The notes beneath the pieces were generated by a model that saw only the letters and a program-made list of their open reading frames with translations, ran no database searches and was not told the origin of the DNA. Source: Halogeometricum rufum (GTDB lineage Archaea > Halobacteriota > Halobacteria > Halobacteriales > Haloferacaceae). Taken from it: 64,000 nt of DNA. Of this stretch, positions 25,210 through 33,128 are shown piece by piece. A program made the position numbers and the translations under genes. The stretch is taken from NCBI RefSeq assembly GCF_900112175.1, contig NZ_FOYT01000001.1, positions 992,001-1,056,000 of the forward strand. The letters are read 5' to 3'. Each line of letters starts with the position of its first letter. Position 1 is the stretch's first letter.

Positions 25210-26517
25210 ATGACAGACTGGATCGGCGAGACGTTCACCAGCGACTTCGGATGGAACCACCTCGAGTCCCTCGTGGACGTCGGCGACCGGATGGCCGGGT
25301 CGCCGGGCGAACGCGAGGCGATGGAACTGACCCGCGACGCACTCGAACGGGCGGGCGCGCGCGACGCCCGCATCGACCCCTTCGAGATTCAGGGGTGGGA
25401 ACGCGGCGACAGTCGCCTGTACGCGGGCGAGACGACGCAGGACTGCATCGCTCTCCCGCGCAGTCCGTCCGACGCTGCCACCGGGGAGTTCGTGGACCTC
25501 GGCTACGGTCTCCCGGAGGACTTCGAGGACGACCTGTCGGGGAAGGTGGTGATGGTGTCCTCGACCGTCCCCGACCACTACGAGCGGTTCATCCACCGCC
25601 GAGAGAAGTACTACCACGCCGTCGAGGCCGGCGCCGAGGCGTTCGTCTTCGCCAACCACGTCGAGGGATGTCTGCCACCGACGGGGAGCGTCGGCACCGA
25701 GGACGCCCCCGTCGGCGACATCCCCGCCGTCGGCGTCAGCAAGGAGGTCGGCGCCCGTCTCGTCCGCCGCTTCGAGGGCGATGAGGTGACCGTCGAGGTC
25801 GACTGCGAGACGCCGGACGCCGACAGCGGCAACGTCCACGCCGAACTCGGCCCCGACACCGAGGAGGAACTCCTCGTCACCAGCCACCTCGACGCGCACG
25901 ACATCGCCGAGGGCGCGTGGGACAACGGGTCGGGCACCGCGATGGTGGTCGAACTCGCGCGCGTCCTCGCCGAACGCGAGGACGAACTCGACACGCGCGT
26001 CCGCTTCGTCGCCTTCGGCGCGGAGGAGGTCGGCCTCGTCGGCTCTGAGCACGAGGTGGACCGCCTCGGCGACGACAGGGAGCAGATCAAGGCCGTCGTC
26101 AACGGCGACGGCGTCGTCTTCGGTCGGACGCTGAAGTTCAACACCCACGGCTTCGACGAACTCGAAGCGGCGGCCGAGTCGGTCGCTGACCGGTTCGACC
26201 ACCCCGTCTCCGTCGTCCCCGACCTGGTCCCGCACAGCGACCACTGGCCGTTCGTCCAGTGGGGCGTGCCGGGCTACATGGTCTCCTGCGAGACGGAGGG
26301 GCGCGGCCGCGGGTGGGGGCACACGTTCGCCGACACGTTCGACAAACTGGAGGTGCGGAACCTCCGCGAACAGGCGATTCTGCTCGCCGAACTCGTCGTG
26401 ACGCTCGCCGACGCGGACACGGAGACCCACCACAAGGCGGAGGCGGATATCATCGAAGCGCTGGAGGACGAGGACCTCGCGGCGGGGATGAAGATAACGG
26501 GCGACTGGCCCTACTGA
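25210..26517 (+). CDS. M28-family zinc aminopeptidase
   Basis: 435 residues. A PA-like insertion (about 85-215, SGKVVMVSS, AFVFANHVEG) precedes the metal core: H226 and nearby Asp in SHLDAHD, D238 in AWDNGSG, catalytic E272-E273 in FGAEEVG, a later Asp in VNGDGV, and the final His in PHSDHWPF. Two zinc ions are expected. No signal peptide, so likely cytoplasmic. Cleaves N-terminal residues from peptides. Divergent from the thiolase gene. Confidence 0.9.
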   Translation: MTDWIGETFTSDFGWNHLESLVDVGDRMAGSPGEREAMELTRDALERAGARDARIDPFEIQGWERGDSRLYAGETTQDCIALPRSPSDAATGEFVDLGYGLPEDFEDDLSGKVVMVSSTVPDHYERFIHRREKYYHAVEAGAEAFVFANHVEGCLPPTGSVGTEDAPVGDIPAVGVSKEVGARLVRRFEGDEVTVEVDCETPDADSGNVHAELGPDTEEELLVTSHLDAHDIAEGAWDNGSGTAMVVELARVLAEREDELDTRVRFVAFGAEEVGLVGSEHEVDRLGDDREQIKAVVNGDGVVFGRTLKFNTHGFDELEAAAESVADRFDHPVSVVPDLVPHSDHWPFVQWGVPGYMVSCETEGRGRGWGHTFADTFDKLEVRNLREQAILLAELVVTLADADTETHHKAEADIIEALEDEDLAAGMKITGDWPY

Positions 26518-26582
26518 CGGCGGAATCGGCCGGCGGCGGTGAACCGCCGGGTCTTTTACCGCCCCGAGCGTACCCCCGCCCC

Positions 26583-26618
26583 ATGTGTGAGCGCGGGAAC
26601 CGGGGGCCCGGAGTGTGA
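26583..26618 (+). CDS. Possible 11-codon leader ORF ahead of the NAD-kinase-like gene
   Basis: ATG to TGA encodes MCERGNRGPGV. It starts about 28 bases after a TATA-like TCTTTTACC (near 26555), exactly where a leaderless transcript should begin, and its last codons overlap the GTG start of the next gene. Might couple or attenuate translation, or the ATG may be chance. Confidence 0.3.
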   Translation: MCERGNRGPGV

Positions 26619-27364
26619 GCGGCGACGCACCCGTCGTCGTCGTTCGCGGCGACGACGCGGACGCGAGCGCAGTCGCCGAGTCCGTGACGGCGGCCGGCGG
26701 CGTCGTGGTCGACGGGAGCGACGGCGGGACGCCCGCCGCGGACGCGTCCGACGCCGACGCCGTCCTCGCGGTGGGCGAACCGTCGCTGTTCGCGTTCGCC
26801 GACGAGGTCCCTCCCGCGCCGATTCTCCCCGTCGCCTGCGGCGTCGGCCGGTCGCTCTCCCGCGCGGACGTCGCCGCGGCGGTCAGAGCGCTCCGGACGG
26901 GAGCGACGCGAACGGTCGAACACCCGCTCCTCACGGTCACCGTCGACGGTGCCCCCGTCGGGTCCGCGCTCGCGGACGTGACGCTGATGACGGACGAACC
27001 GGCGCGCATCTCCGAGTACGCCGTCTCGACGCCCGCGGAACACGTCGGGACGTTCCGCGCCGACGGCGTCGTCGTCGCGACGCCCCTCGGCAGTACCGGC
27101 TACGCGCACGCCGCCGGCGGGCCGATTCTCGCGCCCGGGACGGGCGTCGTCGCCGTCCCCATCGCGCCGTACACGACCCTGACGGAGTCGTGGGTGCGGC
27201 AACTCCCCGTCACGCTCTCCGTCGAACGGGACGAGACGGACGTCTCGCTCATCCTCGACGACGAAGCCGTCGCCGACGTGCCCCCGCACGCGGCCGTCGA
27301 ACTCGCGGCCGACGGCACGCGGCCGTTCCTGCGACTGACCGAGGGAGCGAGCGACGCCGCGTAG
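26615..27364 (+). CDS. NAD-kinase-like protein lacking the GGDG motif
   Basis: 249 residues, about the size of an NAD kinase core. The C-terminal half is convincing: TLMTDEPARISEY in the region of the NAD-binding NE motif, then DGVVVATPLGSTGYAHAAGG (150-169), the family signature, and a beta-rich end. In true NAD kinases the N-terminal domain carries GGDGT for ATP/polyphosphate binding; here the same place reads VGEPS (53-57). The protein may bind NAD without phosphorylating it. The GTG start is internal to a short leader ORF. No close functional neighbours. Confidence 0.75.
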   Translation: MSGDAPVVVVRGDDADASAVAESVTAAGGVVVDGSDGGTPAADASDADAVLAVGEPSLFAFADEVPPAPILPVACGVGRSLSRADVAAAVRALRTGATRTVEHPLLTVTVDGAPVGSALADVTLMTDEPARISEYAVSTPAEHVGTFRADGVVVATPLGSTGYAHAAGGPILAPGTGVVAVPIAPYTTLTESWVRQLPVTLSVERDETDVSLILDDEAVADVPPHAAVELAADGTRPFLRLTEGASDAA

Positions 27365-27514
27365 CCGTCGCTCACAACCGAGTCGTCACGATTGCGTCGT
27401 CTGGCGAGCCTCGCGACGCGAGTTCGGACGGGGCGACGACGCCGGACTCGTTCGAGGCGGCGTCGGACGCGCTGAGACGTTCGAAGCGAGAGAGCGAGAA
27501 GAGGGGGCGGCCGT

Positions 27515-27961
27515 TCAGACGACGAGGTTCCAGTAGTCCGCGACGAGGAAGAACAGGCTCTGGTACGCGGCGTACATGAGGACGAGGACGGACGCGCCCA
27601 GCGCCGCCTTGGGTCGTTCGAGGTCGAGCGACTTCGAGCGCGCCTCGACCTGACGCGACTCGAACTCGAAGACGTCGGCGAGGAACAGACCCAGCACGAG
27701 GACGGACAGCACCGTCCCCGCGTGGGGTTCGAGGAGCAACAGCGCGAACGACGCGAACACGAGCAGCAGCGTCGAGGCCGTGTGCGGGAGGTACCGTGAG
27801 AGCGTCTCGTCGTCGTCGTCTCTGACCTGCTTGACGTGCGAGCGGTGCGCGAGCAGACGCGTCACGATGTTGACGAGGACGAGGCCCAAGATGACGTACT
27901 TGAGCACCGGTTCGACGGCCTCCAGCGCGTCGAGCGGAACGAGGAACTGTAACGGTTGCAT
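27515..27961 (-). CDS. Small membrane protein at the end of the cytochrome b cluster (DUF7313-like)
   Basis: 148 residues, four predicted helices: 19-37, 61-82, 83-98 and 122-143, with an acidic loop (VRDDDDETLSRYLPHTAS) between the first two. It opens MQPLQFLVPLDALEAVEPVLKY. No catalytic motif. It lies downstream of, and on the same strand as, the cytochrome b operon after a 128-base gap with its own A+T-rich start region, so it is probably an accessory subunit or assembly factor. Family number is from memory. Confidence 0.75.
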   Translation of the reverse strand: MQPLQFLVPLDALEAVEPVLKYVILGLVLVNIVTRLLAHRSHVKQVRDDDDETLSRYLPHTASTLLLVFASFALLLLEPHAGTVLSVLVLGLFLADVFEFESRQVEARSKSLDLERPKAALGASVLVLMYAAYQSLFFLVADYWNLVV

Positions 27962-28089
27962 ACTTCACCCTCGGTGTAGGACTCATTAGAGTTTTTCCAA
28001 TCCGACGCGCCGTCTGGGGGCGGCGGCGGGGCTGTCGGTCGGCGAGAGAACCCGGCCGGCGAGCGACCGGCGAAGAAGTCGCGGTCCGT

Positions 28090-28359
28090 CTACGCGCGCC
28101 GCTCTCTGAGCGCTTCGCGGGTCTGTCGGAAGACGGGGATGAGAACCCAAAACGTGAGCGCGCCGAGGAGGGCGAACCAGAACAGCCCGTCCATCAGGAG
28201 GACGCCGATAGAGTCGAACAGGGTACCGCCCGAGGTGACCGGCTCGATGAGCTGTCTGCTCGTCTCGAAACTGCTCGTTCGGTACCAGCCCGCGAGCACC
28301 ATCCAGCCGAGTCCGGCGGCGGTGAAGATACCGAGTCCCTTGATGAACTCGTCAGCCAT
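28090..28359 (-). CDS. Small two-helix membrane protein of the cytochrome b cluster (DUF7314-like)
   Basis: 89 residues with two transmembrane helices (about 8-26 and 55-77) and a basic C-terminus (RQTREALRERRA), predicted inside. Starts two bases after the stop of the preceding gene, so part of the same operon. Function unknown; likely an accessory subunit of the quinol-oxidising complex. Family number from memory. Confidence 0.75.
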   Translation of the reverse strand: MADEFIKGLGIFTAAGLGWMVLAGWYRTSSFETSRQLIEPVTSGGTLFDSIGVLLMDGLFWFALLGALTFWVLIPVFRQTREALRERRA

Positions 28360-28361
28360 TG

Positions 28362-28742
28362 TTATTCTGAGTCTTCGTCGGAGTCCTCTTGAGACTTTCC
28401 CATTCCGCGAGCGCGGAACCGCGTTCCGAGCGTGTACACGCCCGCGCCGAATCCGATGACGGCGAGGCCGACGATAGCGAGGGCGGTACTCACGACGCCG
28501 TCCGCGACGGAGACGCCGAGCACGGAGAGGCCACCGGTGACGATGGACCCGAGGAAGCTCACGTTCAGCGTCGCCGCGTCGAGGAGCATGAACCCGAAGA
28601 CGACGCTGACGACGGCGATGAGCGTCGAGAACACCGTCACGGTCTTGTAGAGTCGCATCGGGACGACGACGTCGCGCCGGCCGCGCTCCGTGCCGTCTCG
28701 CTGTGTAGATTCGGCGCCCGTCGTCCCGTCTCCGTCGGTCAT
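28362..28742 (-). CDS. Membrane protein of the cytochrome b cluster (DUF7315-like)
   Basis: 126 residues: a polar, charged N-terminus (1-28), helices at about 33-57, 63-82 and 84-105, and a strongly acidic tail SQEDSDEDSE. No metal or haem motif is evident. Located 72 bases after the cytochrome b C-terminal subunit gene and two bases before the next small membrane gene, so it belongs to the same transcription unit. Function unknown. Family number from memory. Confidence 0.75.
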   Translation of the reverse strand: MTDGDGTTGAESTQRDGTERGRRDVVVPMRLYKTVTVFSTLIAVVSVVFGFMLLDAATLNVSFLGSIVTGGLSVLGVSVADGVVSTALAIVGLAVIGFGAGVYTLGTRFRARGMGKSQEDSDEDSE

Positions 28743-28814
28743 CGGCGAGAGTTAGGGTGGGAAGGAAAAGGGCTTTTCCGTGTGCCGGCGTCGCGTCCGC
28801 GACCGGTCAGCGGC

Positions 28815-29579
28815 TCACTTCGGCGGGCGGAGGCGGTAGTACCGGCGGTTCAGGTCGTACATGTACCCCTCGCGCATCGTCTTCAGCACCGCGTAGGTGA
28901 CGACGCCGCCGACGATGGGCGCGAGGAACGTCAGGTCGAACAGCGTGTCGACGTTCCCGGGGTAGAGGTTCTTGACCGCGAGGATGCTGATGGTGAACGC
29001 GAACAGGACGCCGCCGACGCCGACGGCGGCCCAGAACGGTTCCTCGACCGGTCGTCGCGCGCTCCCCTTGTTGAGGAACGGCACCATCGCGATGACGCCG
29101 ACGACGATGATGTTCGCCACGACGCCGTACGTACGGTCGGCCAGCAGTTTGGTCCCGCCGAGGATGCTCAGGTCGGGGTTCAGCGGACCCAGCTTGAGCA
29201 GTCCGAACGACCAGTAGAGATACCAGTCGGGCAGGATGATGGCCGGCGTCGAACTCGGGTTCGCGGGCGGGCCGATGTGCGGCGGGAGCGTCGCCGAGAG
29301 GAACAGAATCATCCCCACGAAGAAGCTCGTGATGGCGAGGTTGCGGATTATCTCGTGCGGCCACGTCGGGAACGCGAGCACGTCGCGCTCGACGTAGTCG
29401 GACTCCTGCCGCAGGTCCTGGTCTTCGCGCCGGGAGCGCTCGAAGTACTCGTAGGTGAGGCGGGAGAGGCCGACGGAGCGCTCCTTGCGCTCGCGCCACG
29501 TCGGCGTCTCGTCGTCCGGCGCGACGATGCCACTGCCGTCGGTCTGAATCTCGTCGTCGGTTGGGTCTGTTTCCGTCAT
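28815..29579 (-). CDS. petD: Cytochrome b C-terminal subunit (subunit IV/PetD-like)
   Basis: 254 residues. After a long charged N-terminal extension (1-70) come three to four transmembrane helices. The quinol-site motif PEWY of bc complexes appears as PDWY at 117-120, followed by YWSFGLLKLGP. Forms the Qo side of the quinol-oxidising complex with the preceding gene product. Its start lies seven bases after the stop of the N-terminal cytochrome b gene, so the cytochrome is split as in b6f complexes. Confidence 0.92.
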   Translation of the reverse strand: MTETDPTDDEIQTDGSGIVAPDDETPTWRERKERSVGLSRLTYEYFERSRREDQDLRQESDYVERDVLAFPTWPHEIIRNLAITSFFVGMILFLSATLPPHIGPPANPSSTPAIILPDWYLYWSFGLLKLGPLNPDLSILGGTKLLADRTYGVVANIIVVGVIAMVPFLNKGSARRPVEEPFWAAVGVGGVLFAFTISILAVKNLYPGNVDTLFDLTFLAPIVGGVVTYAVLKTMREGYMYDLNRRYYRLRPPK

Positions 29580-29586
29580 TGTTCTA

Positions 29587-30381
29587 TCAGTGTGGTTCCG
29601 CGATGCCCTGCACCCACACGATGCCGATGTGGATGGCGATGAGCGTGGTCACGACGAACGGCAGCAGGAAGACGTGGATGATGTACATCCGCTGCAACGT
29701 CGCCTGGCTCAACGAGAACCCGCCGAACAGGAGCTGTGCCGCCCACTCGCCGATGAGGGGGATGGACAGCGCCATCTCGACGCCGATCTGGCCCGCCCAG
29801 TAGGCAAGCTGGTCCCACGGCAGGAGGTAGCCGGTGTACCCGAACACCATCGTCAGGCTGATGAGGATGATGCCGAGCAGCCAGTTGAGTTCGCGCGGTT
29901 CCTTGTACGCCCCGGTGAAGTACACCCGGAGCATGTGGAGGAACACGGCGGCGACCATCACCTGCGCGGACCACCGGTGGATGGACCGGAGCATGAACCC
30001 GAACTGGAGTTCGGTCATGATGAACTCGATGGAGTTGTACGCCGTCGAGGGGTCACCGGTGGTCGCCGGGGAGTAGTAGAACCCCAGTAATGCGCCGCTG
30101 ATGGCGGCGACGACGTACGCGAGCGTCGAGAACAGTCCCAGCGTGTACAGCGGGTACCAGTACCAGAACTTGTTGTCGAGGTTGTACTGTTCGGTGTGAC
30201 TCTTCGGCATCTGGAGGTTGACCCGGTAGTAGAGGGTCTCCATCAGTTCCAGATAGTCGACGATGCGAAGCCGCTTGTCGAGCCAGATGAGCGTCGTGAG
30301 GAACGTGGACTCCACCGGCGTGAGGTCCTTCTCCTTCATCCAGCCCTTGTGGTCGTGTTCGTCTTTTCGTTCTAGACTCAT
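29587..30381 (-). CDS. petB: Cytochrome b N-terminal subunit (b6-like)
   Basis: 264 residues, four core transmembrane helices. Four haem-ligating histidines are present: H135 and H149 in the second core helix (13 residues apart) and H236 and H251 in the fourth (14 residues apart, the b6f spacing rather than 13). Binds two b haems and passes electrons across the membrane from quinol. The ATG at 30381 is used, two bases after the stop of the preceding gene; an upstream in-frame extension overlaps that gene. About 70 charged residues precede the first helix. Confidence 0.95.
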   Translation of the reverse strand: MSLERKDEHDHKGWMKEKDLTPVESTFLTTLIWLDKRLRIVDYLELMETLYYRVNLQMPKSHTEQYNLDNKFWYWYPLYTLGLFSTLAYVVAAISGALLGFYYSPATTGDPSTAYNSIEFIMTELQFGFMLRSIHRWSAQVMVAAVFLHMLRVYFTGAYKEPRELNWLLGIILISLTMVFGYTGYLLPWDQLAYWAGQIGVEMALSIPLIGEWAAQLLFGGFSLSQATLQRMYIIHVFLLPFVVTTLIAIHIGIVWVQGIAEPH

Positions 30382-30383
30382 TG

Positions 30384-30770
30384 TTATCTCTTGTAGTACG
30401 GGTAGACGGCGCGTTTGACCTGGTCCCACGCACCGGTCCCGAGTTCGGTGCCGTCGACGTCCTCCTCACGGACGTAGAGGTCTTCCCACTTCCGACGGCG
30501 CTTCTTCACGATGACCACGTCCGGGAGGAACTCCTTGCGGTACAGCGCGAGGATGAACGCGAGGTCCACGAAGATGACCGCGAGGATGGCGCCGAGGAAC
30601 ATGTTCCCGGTGTCGGACAGGCCCCATCCGGAGACCAGCCCGTAACTGAACAGGAACACGAAGACGACTTCGATGATGGTCAGGAGCACGATGGCGATGG
30701 CTGCCGCCGTGCTCTCCCGCGCCGGTTCGTACCGGTGGATGTCACCGTACGTGCTGCCACTCGACGACAT
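30384..30770 (-). CDS. Membrane protein of the cytochrome b cluster (DUF7318-like)
   Basis: 128 residues, two transmembrane helices (about 23-46 and 55-77), then a basic patch KKRRRKWEDLYVREED and a C-terminal tail. Lies between the halocyanin and cytochrome b genes, overlapping the halocyanin stop by one base and followed by cytochrome b after two, so it is most likely a subunit linking the copper protein and the cytochrome. No cofactor motif visible. Family number from memory. Confidence 0.8.
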   Translation of the reverse strand: MSSSGSTYGDIHRYEPARESTAAAIAIVLLTIIEVVFVFLFSYGLVSGWGLSDTGNMFLGAILAVIFVDLAFILALYRKEFLPDVVIVKKRRRKWEDLYVREEDVDGTELGTGAWDQVKRAVYPYYKR

Positions 30771-31438
30771 TATCCGTTCCTCCCCGTACCAGTGTGTGGG
30801 GACTCACCATACTTCAAGATGTAGAACGTGAAGATGGCGGTGACGATGATGCCGAGGATTGTCGCGGCGCCGACCCAGTGTGCCTGAATCGGGACGCCGA
30901 GTTCCTCGAGTTCCTTCTCGCCGCCGCCCTCTCCGCCGCCGGGGTTCTCGGTGACGACGATGGTGCCGACCATGCCCGCCGACTGGTGCGGCTGACAGTA
31001 GTAGGCGTACTCACCGAGGGTGCTGAACGTGTGGCTGTAGGTGAACCCCGTGTTCTCGATAGGCTCGTGGCCTTCCCAGTTCGCGCCGTCCGGTTGGCTC
31101 TCGACGACGATGTTGTGGTTGTCGGACTCCCAGACGAACTCCACCGTCGTCCCTGGGGCGATCTCCAACGGTTCGTCGGTGCCCGGTTCGAACACCAGCG
31201 ACCCGCCCGGGCCGACGACGACGGTCTCGGTGACGCCGCTGCCACCGCCGCCGCCGCCGCCCGTCCCAGTGCCAGTACCCGTACCGGTTCCTGTTCCTGT
31301 GCCCGTTCCGGTGGCGGTGCCAGTCCCGTCCGACGTCGAGGTGCCCGTCTCTTGGGCGACCCCGACTCCGGCGGCGGCAGATGCCGTCGCGGTGGCGGCA
31401 GGGACGCTTGCCGCTCTCAGAAAGTCCCGCCTTTTCAT
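30770..31438 (-). CDS. Halocyanin of the cytochrome b cluster, Tat-exported and anchored
   Basis: 222 residues. RR at 3-4 (KRRDFLRAA) starts a Tat signal; a long Thr-Gly repeat linker (about 31-68) follows; then the cupredoxin domain with H108, C148, H151 and M156 (DNHN, YCQPHQSAGM); then a Gly/Glu-rich spacer and a transmembrane helix near 188-208. First gene of the cytochrome b operon, in the position where an electron acceptor for the complex would be expected. Very similar in layout and sequence to the halocyanin at 14.7-15.3 kb. TATA box about 30 bases upstream. Confidence 0.93.
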   Translation of the reverse strand: MKRRDFLRAASVPAATATASAAAGVGVAQETGTSTSDGTGTATGTGTGTGTGTGTGTGTGGGGGGGSGVTETVVVGPGGSLVFEPGTDEPLEIAPGTTVEFVWESDNHNIVVESQPDGANWEGHEPIENTGFTYSHTFSTLGEYAYYCQPHQSAGMVGTIVVTENPGGGEGGGEKELEELGVPIQAHWVGAATILGIIVTAIFTFYILKYGESPHTGTGRNG

Positions 31439-31463
31439 ACAGAATTTTCTCAGGATGGAACGC

Positions 31464-31471
31464 GCTTAAAC
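31464..31471 (-). promoter_or_regulatory. TATA box of the halocyanin-cytochrome b operon
   Basis: GTTTAAGC on the minus strand, 26-33 bases before the halocyanin ATG, consistent with a leaderless operon transcript. Confidence 0.6.
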
Positions 31472-31531
31472 CCACCGACTTCCCCCCTCATCGCCCGATG
31501 ACGCCGTCTCGGGGGACGGCGGCCCGCGGCG

Positions 31532-32371
31532 TCAGGTGCCGCCGAGACGCCCGTCGCTCGGGGCGTCGCCGTCACCCTCGCTGGATTCGAGCGGCGTACC
31601 AGACGCGTCGTCTATCGGAACGAAGTCGGGGCGTCCGCCCTCCCGGAGCGCGCGGAGTCGATTTCGGTACTCCTCCGAGCGGAACCGGTCGGAGAGGCGG
31701 GCGTTGGCGACGACGAGGAACAGGAAGAAGCCGATGAGGAGGAAGAACGCCGCCGCGACGGGCGGGACGATGTTCAACTCCCCGTTGGAGGCGAACGGGA
31801 TGAGGCCGGTGAACAGCCACAGACCCAGCAGCACCAGACCGCCGATGATCTGTCCGGCGGCGATTATCTGCAGCATCGTGTTGCCGAGTTCGCTCGACCC
31901 CTCGGACACGGCGTCGGGGTCCGGGAGCGCGAAGTTCTCGGGCGGGTCGGCCACCTCGAAGTCGTCCATCGAGCAGAGGACGAGCGTCGGTTGCACGTCG
32001 CGGTAGACGGTGCCCTCGCCCTCGATGTCGCCGTCCGCCGAGACCAGCGCGTACCCTTCGTCGGAGTAGACGAGGACGTGCGGTTCGCCCTCGACGCTGA
32101 CGCGTTCGACCACGCCGAATATCTCCCGGCGGGCGACGCGGTTCTTCAGTTCCTTCTCCACGCGCGCGAGGAGTTCTTCGCCGACGACCCACGAGTCGGG
32201 GTCGAACGCCGCCTCCCACTCTTCGGCGGTCATCTCCGCCATCTCCGCCGGTCCGAAGTCGTCGAAGTCGTACTTCTCTTCGACTTCCCGGCGCAGTGCG
32301 TCGAGTTCGGCGTCCTCGGGGTCTTCGGGTTCCGTCCGGCGTTCGGCGCGTCCGTCCGAGGCGTCGGCCAT
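31532..32371 (-). CDS. Acidic membrane protein next to the cytochrome b operon (DUF7319-like)
   Basis: 279 residues. A charged soluble part (1-165) has a coiled stretch (LDALRREVEEKYDFDD) and a beta-rich domain (about 85-150, REIFGVVERVSVEGEPHVLVYSD). Two transmembrane helices (about 170-192 and 200-222) and a polar tail follow. No Rieske cysteine/histidine motif. It has its own TATA-like GCTTAAC about 28 bases upstream and lies 93 bases before the halocyanin gene. Probably an assembly or regulatory factor of the complex; function unproven. Family number from memory. Confidence 0.78.
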   Translation of the reverse strand: MADASDGRAERRTEPEDPEDAELDALRREVEEKYDFDDFGPAEMAEMTAEEWEAAFDPDSWVVGEELLARVEKELKNRVARREIFGVVERVSVEGEPHVLVYSDEGYALVSADGDIEGEGTVYRDVQPTLVLCSMDDFEVADPPENFALPDPDAVSEGSSELGNTMLQIIAAGQIIGGLVLLGLWLFTGLIPFASNGELNIVPPVAAAFFLLIGFFLFLVVANARLSDRFRSEEYRNRLRALREGGRPDFVPIDDASGTPLESSEGDGDAPSDGRLGGT

Positions 32372-32462
32372 CAGGGGAAATTCGCCCCCGACGCTGTTAA
32401 GCCCTCCGACGTGCGCGCTTCGGTCCTGCTATCGACCCTCGTTCGCCGCGCCGGAGTCGGGC

Positions 32463-32470
32463 CATTTAGG
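32463..32470 (+). promoter_or_regulatory. TATA box of the four-helix membrane gene at 32.5 kb
   Basis: CATTTAGG, 25-32 bases before the ATG at 32495; fits a leaderless transcript, divergent from the DUF7319-like gene. Confidence 0.5.
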
Positions 32471-32494
32471 CCGCTCGACTCCTAACTCTCACCG

Positions 32495-32974
32495 ATGGTA
32501 TCCGAGTCGGCCATCGCGACGGGTGCGGCGTTGATGGTCACGGCCAGTTTCCCCTTCTACATCTACGGTGCGTGGATAATGATAGACGCCGAGACGGTGA
32601 CGTGGGACGTCCTCGTCTACCACCTCAAGTTCATCGTCCCCGGCCTCGTCCTCAACACCGTCCCCGTCGTCTTCTGGATGGCGCCGCGCCTCCTCTCGCA
32701 ACTCGGCGGGCTCTCCGCGCTCCACGCGGTCCTCGGTCTTCAGGCGTACGCGATGCTCGTGTTCGCACTCACGGGCATCGTCCGCATCTTCCAGGCCAAG
32801 CGCAACGCCGACCTCTACCACGACCCCGACAAGGACGTGGACCTGGACGACCTGCACGAGAACATGGGCGCGTGGCGCGGCCGCCTCCGCATCGGCGTGT
32901 TCGGCTACGTGCTGTTCTGGATTCTCGCCTGGTTCCTCGGCATCTACCAGTACGCGTCGGCGTACGTGTTCTGA
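32495..32974 (+). CDS. Four-helix membrane protein near the cytochrome b cluster (DUF7321-like)
   Basis: 159 residues, predicted helices at about 7-30, 40-62, 73-93 and 128-155, with a charged loop NADLYHDPDKDVDLDDLHENMG between the last two. His residues in the helices (YHLKF, SALHAV) could bind haem, but no classical motif exists. Divergent from the cytochrome b cluster and convergent with endonuclease III; a TATA-like CATTTAGG lies about 28 bases upstream. Function unknown, likely respiratory. Family number from memory. Confidence 0.75.
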   Translation: MVSESAIATGAALMVTASFPFYIYGAWIMIDAETVTWDVLVYHLKFIVPGLVLNTVPVVFWMAPRLLSQLGGLSALHAVLGLQAYAMLVFALTGIVRIFQAKRNADLYHDPDKDVDLDDLHENMGAWRGRLRIGVFGYVLFWILAWFLGIYQYASAYVF

Positions 32975-33024
32975 CGCGTCGTCGCCGCCGCGTCACCGAC
33001 CCTCACGACGACACCACAGTCCCT

Positions 33025-33128
33025 CACCGCGCCGTCGTCCCGCACCGCGTCGTCGTCCCGCACCGCGCCGTCGTCCCGCACCGCGCCGTCGTCCCGCACC
33101 GCGTCGTCGTCCCGCACCGCGTCGTCAC
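33025..33128. repeat. Tandem repeat, 18-bp unit, about six copies
   Basis: Unit CACCGCGYCGTCGTCCCG, starting at 33025, 33043, 33061, 33079, 33097 and 33115; copies differ only at the Y position, and the last is truncated. It lies in the gap between two convergent genes and runs into the endonuclease III stop codon. No spacers, so not CRISPR. The in-frame 6-residue repeats it would encode (AVRDDD/G) look accidental. Confidence 0.9.

Noticed and set aside
23896-27009. 1037-codon minus-strand reading of the thiolase
   Set aside because: Only the last 388 codons are the thiolase; the rest is antisense to the M28 peptidase and NAD-kinase-like genes.
33025-33128. CRISPR array
   Set aside because: Pure tandem units with no spacers, 18-bp period, and no cas genes in the window.
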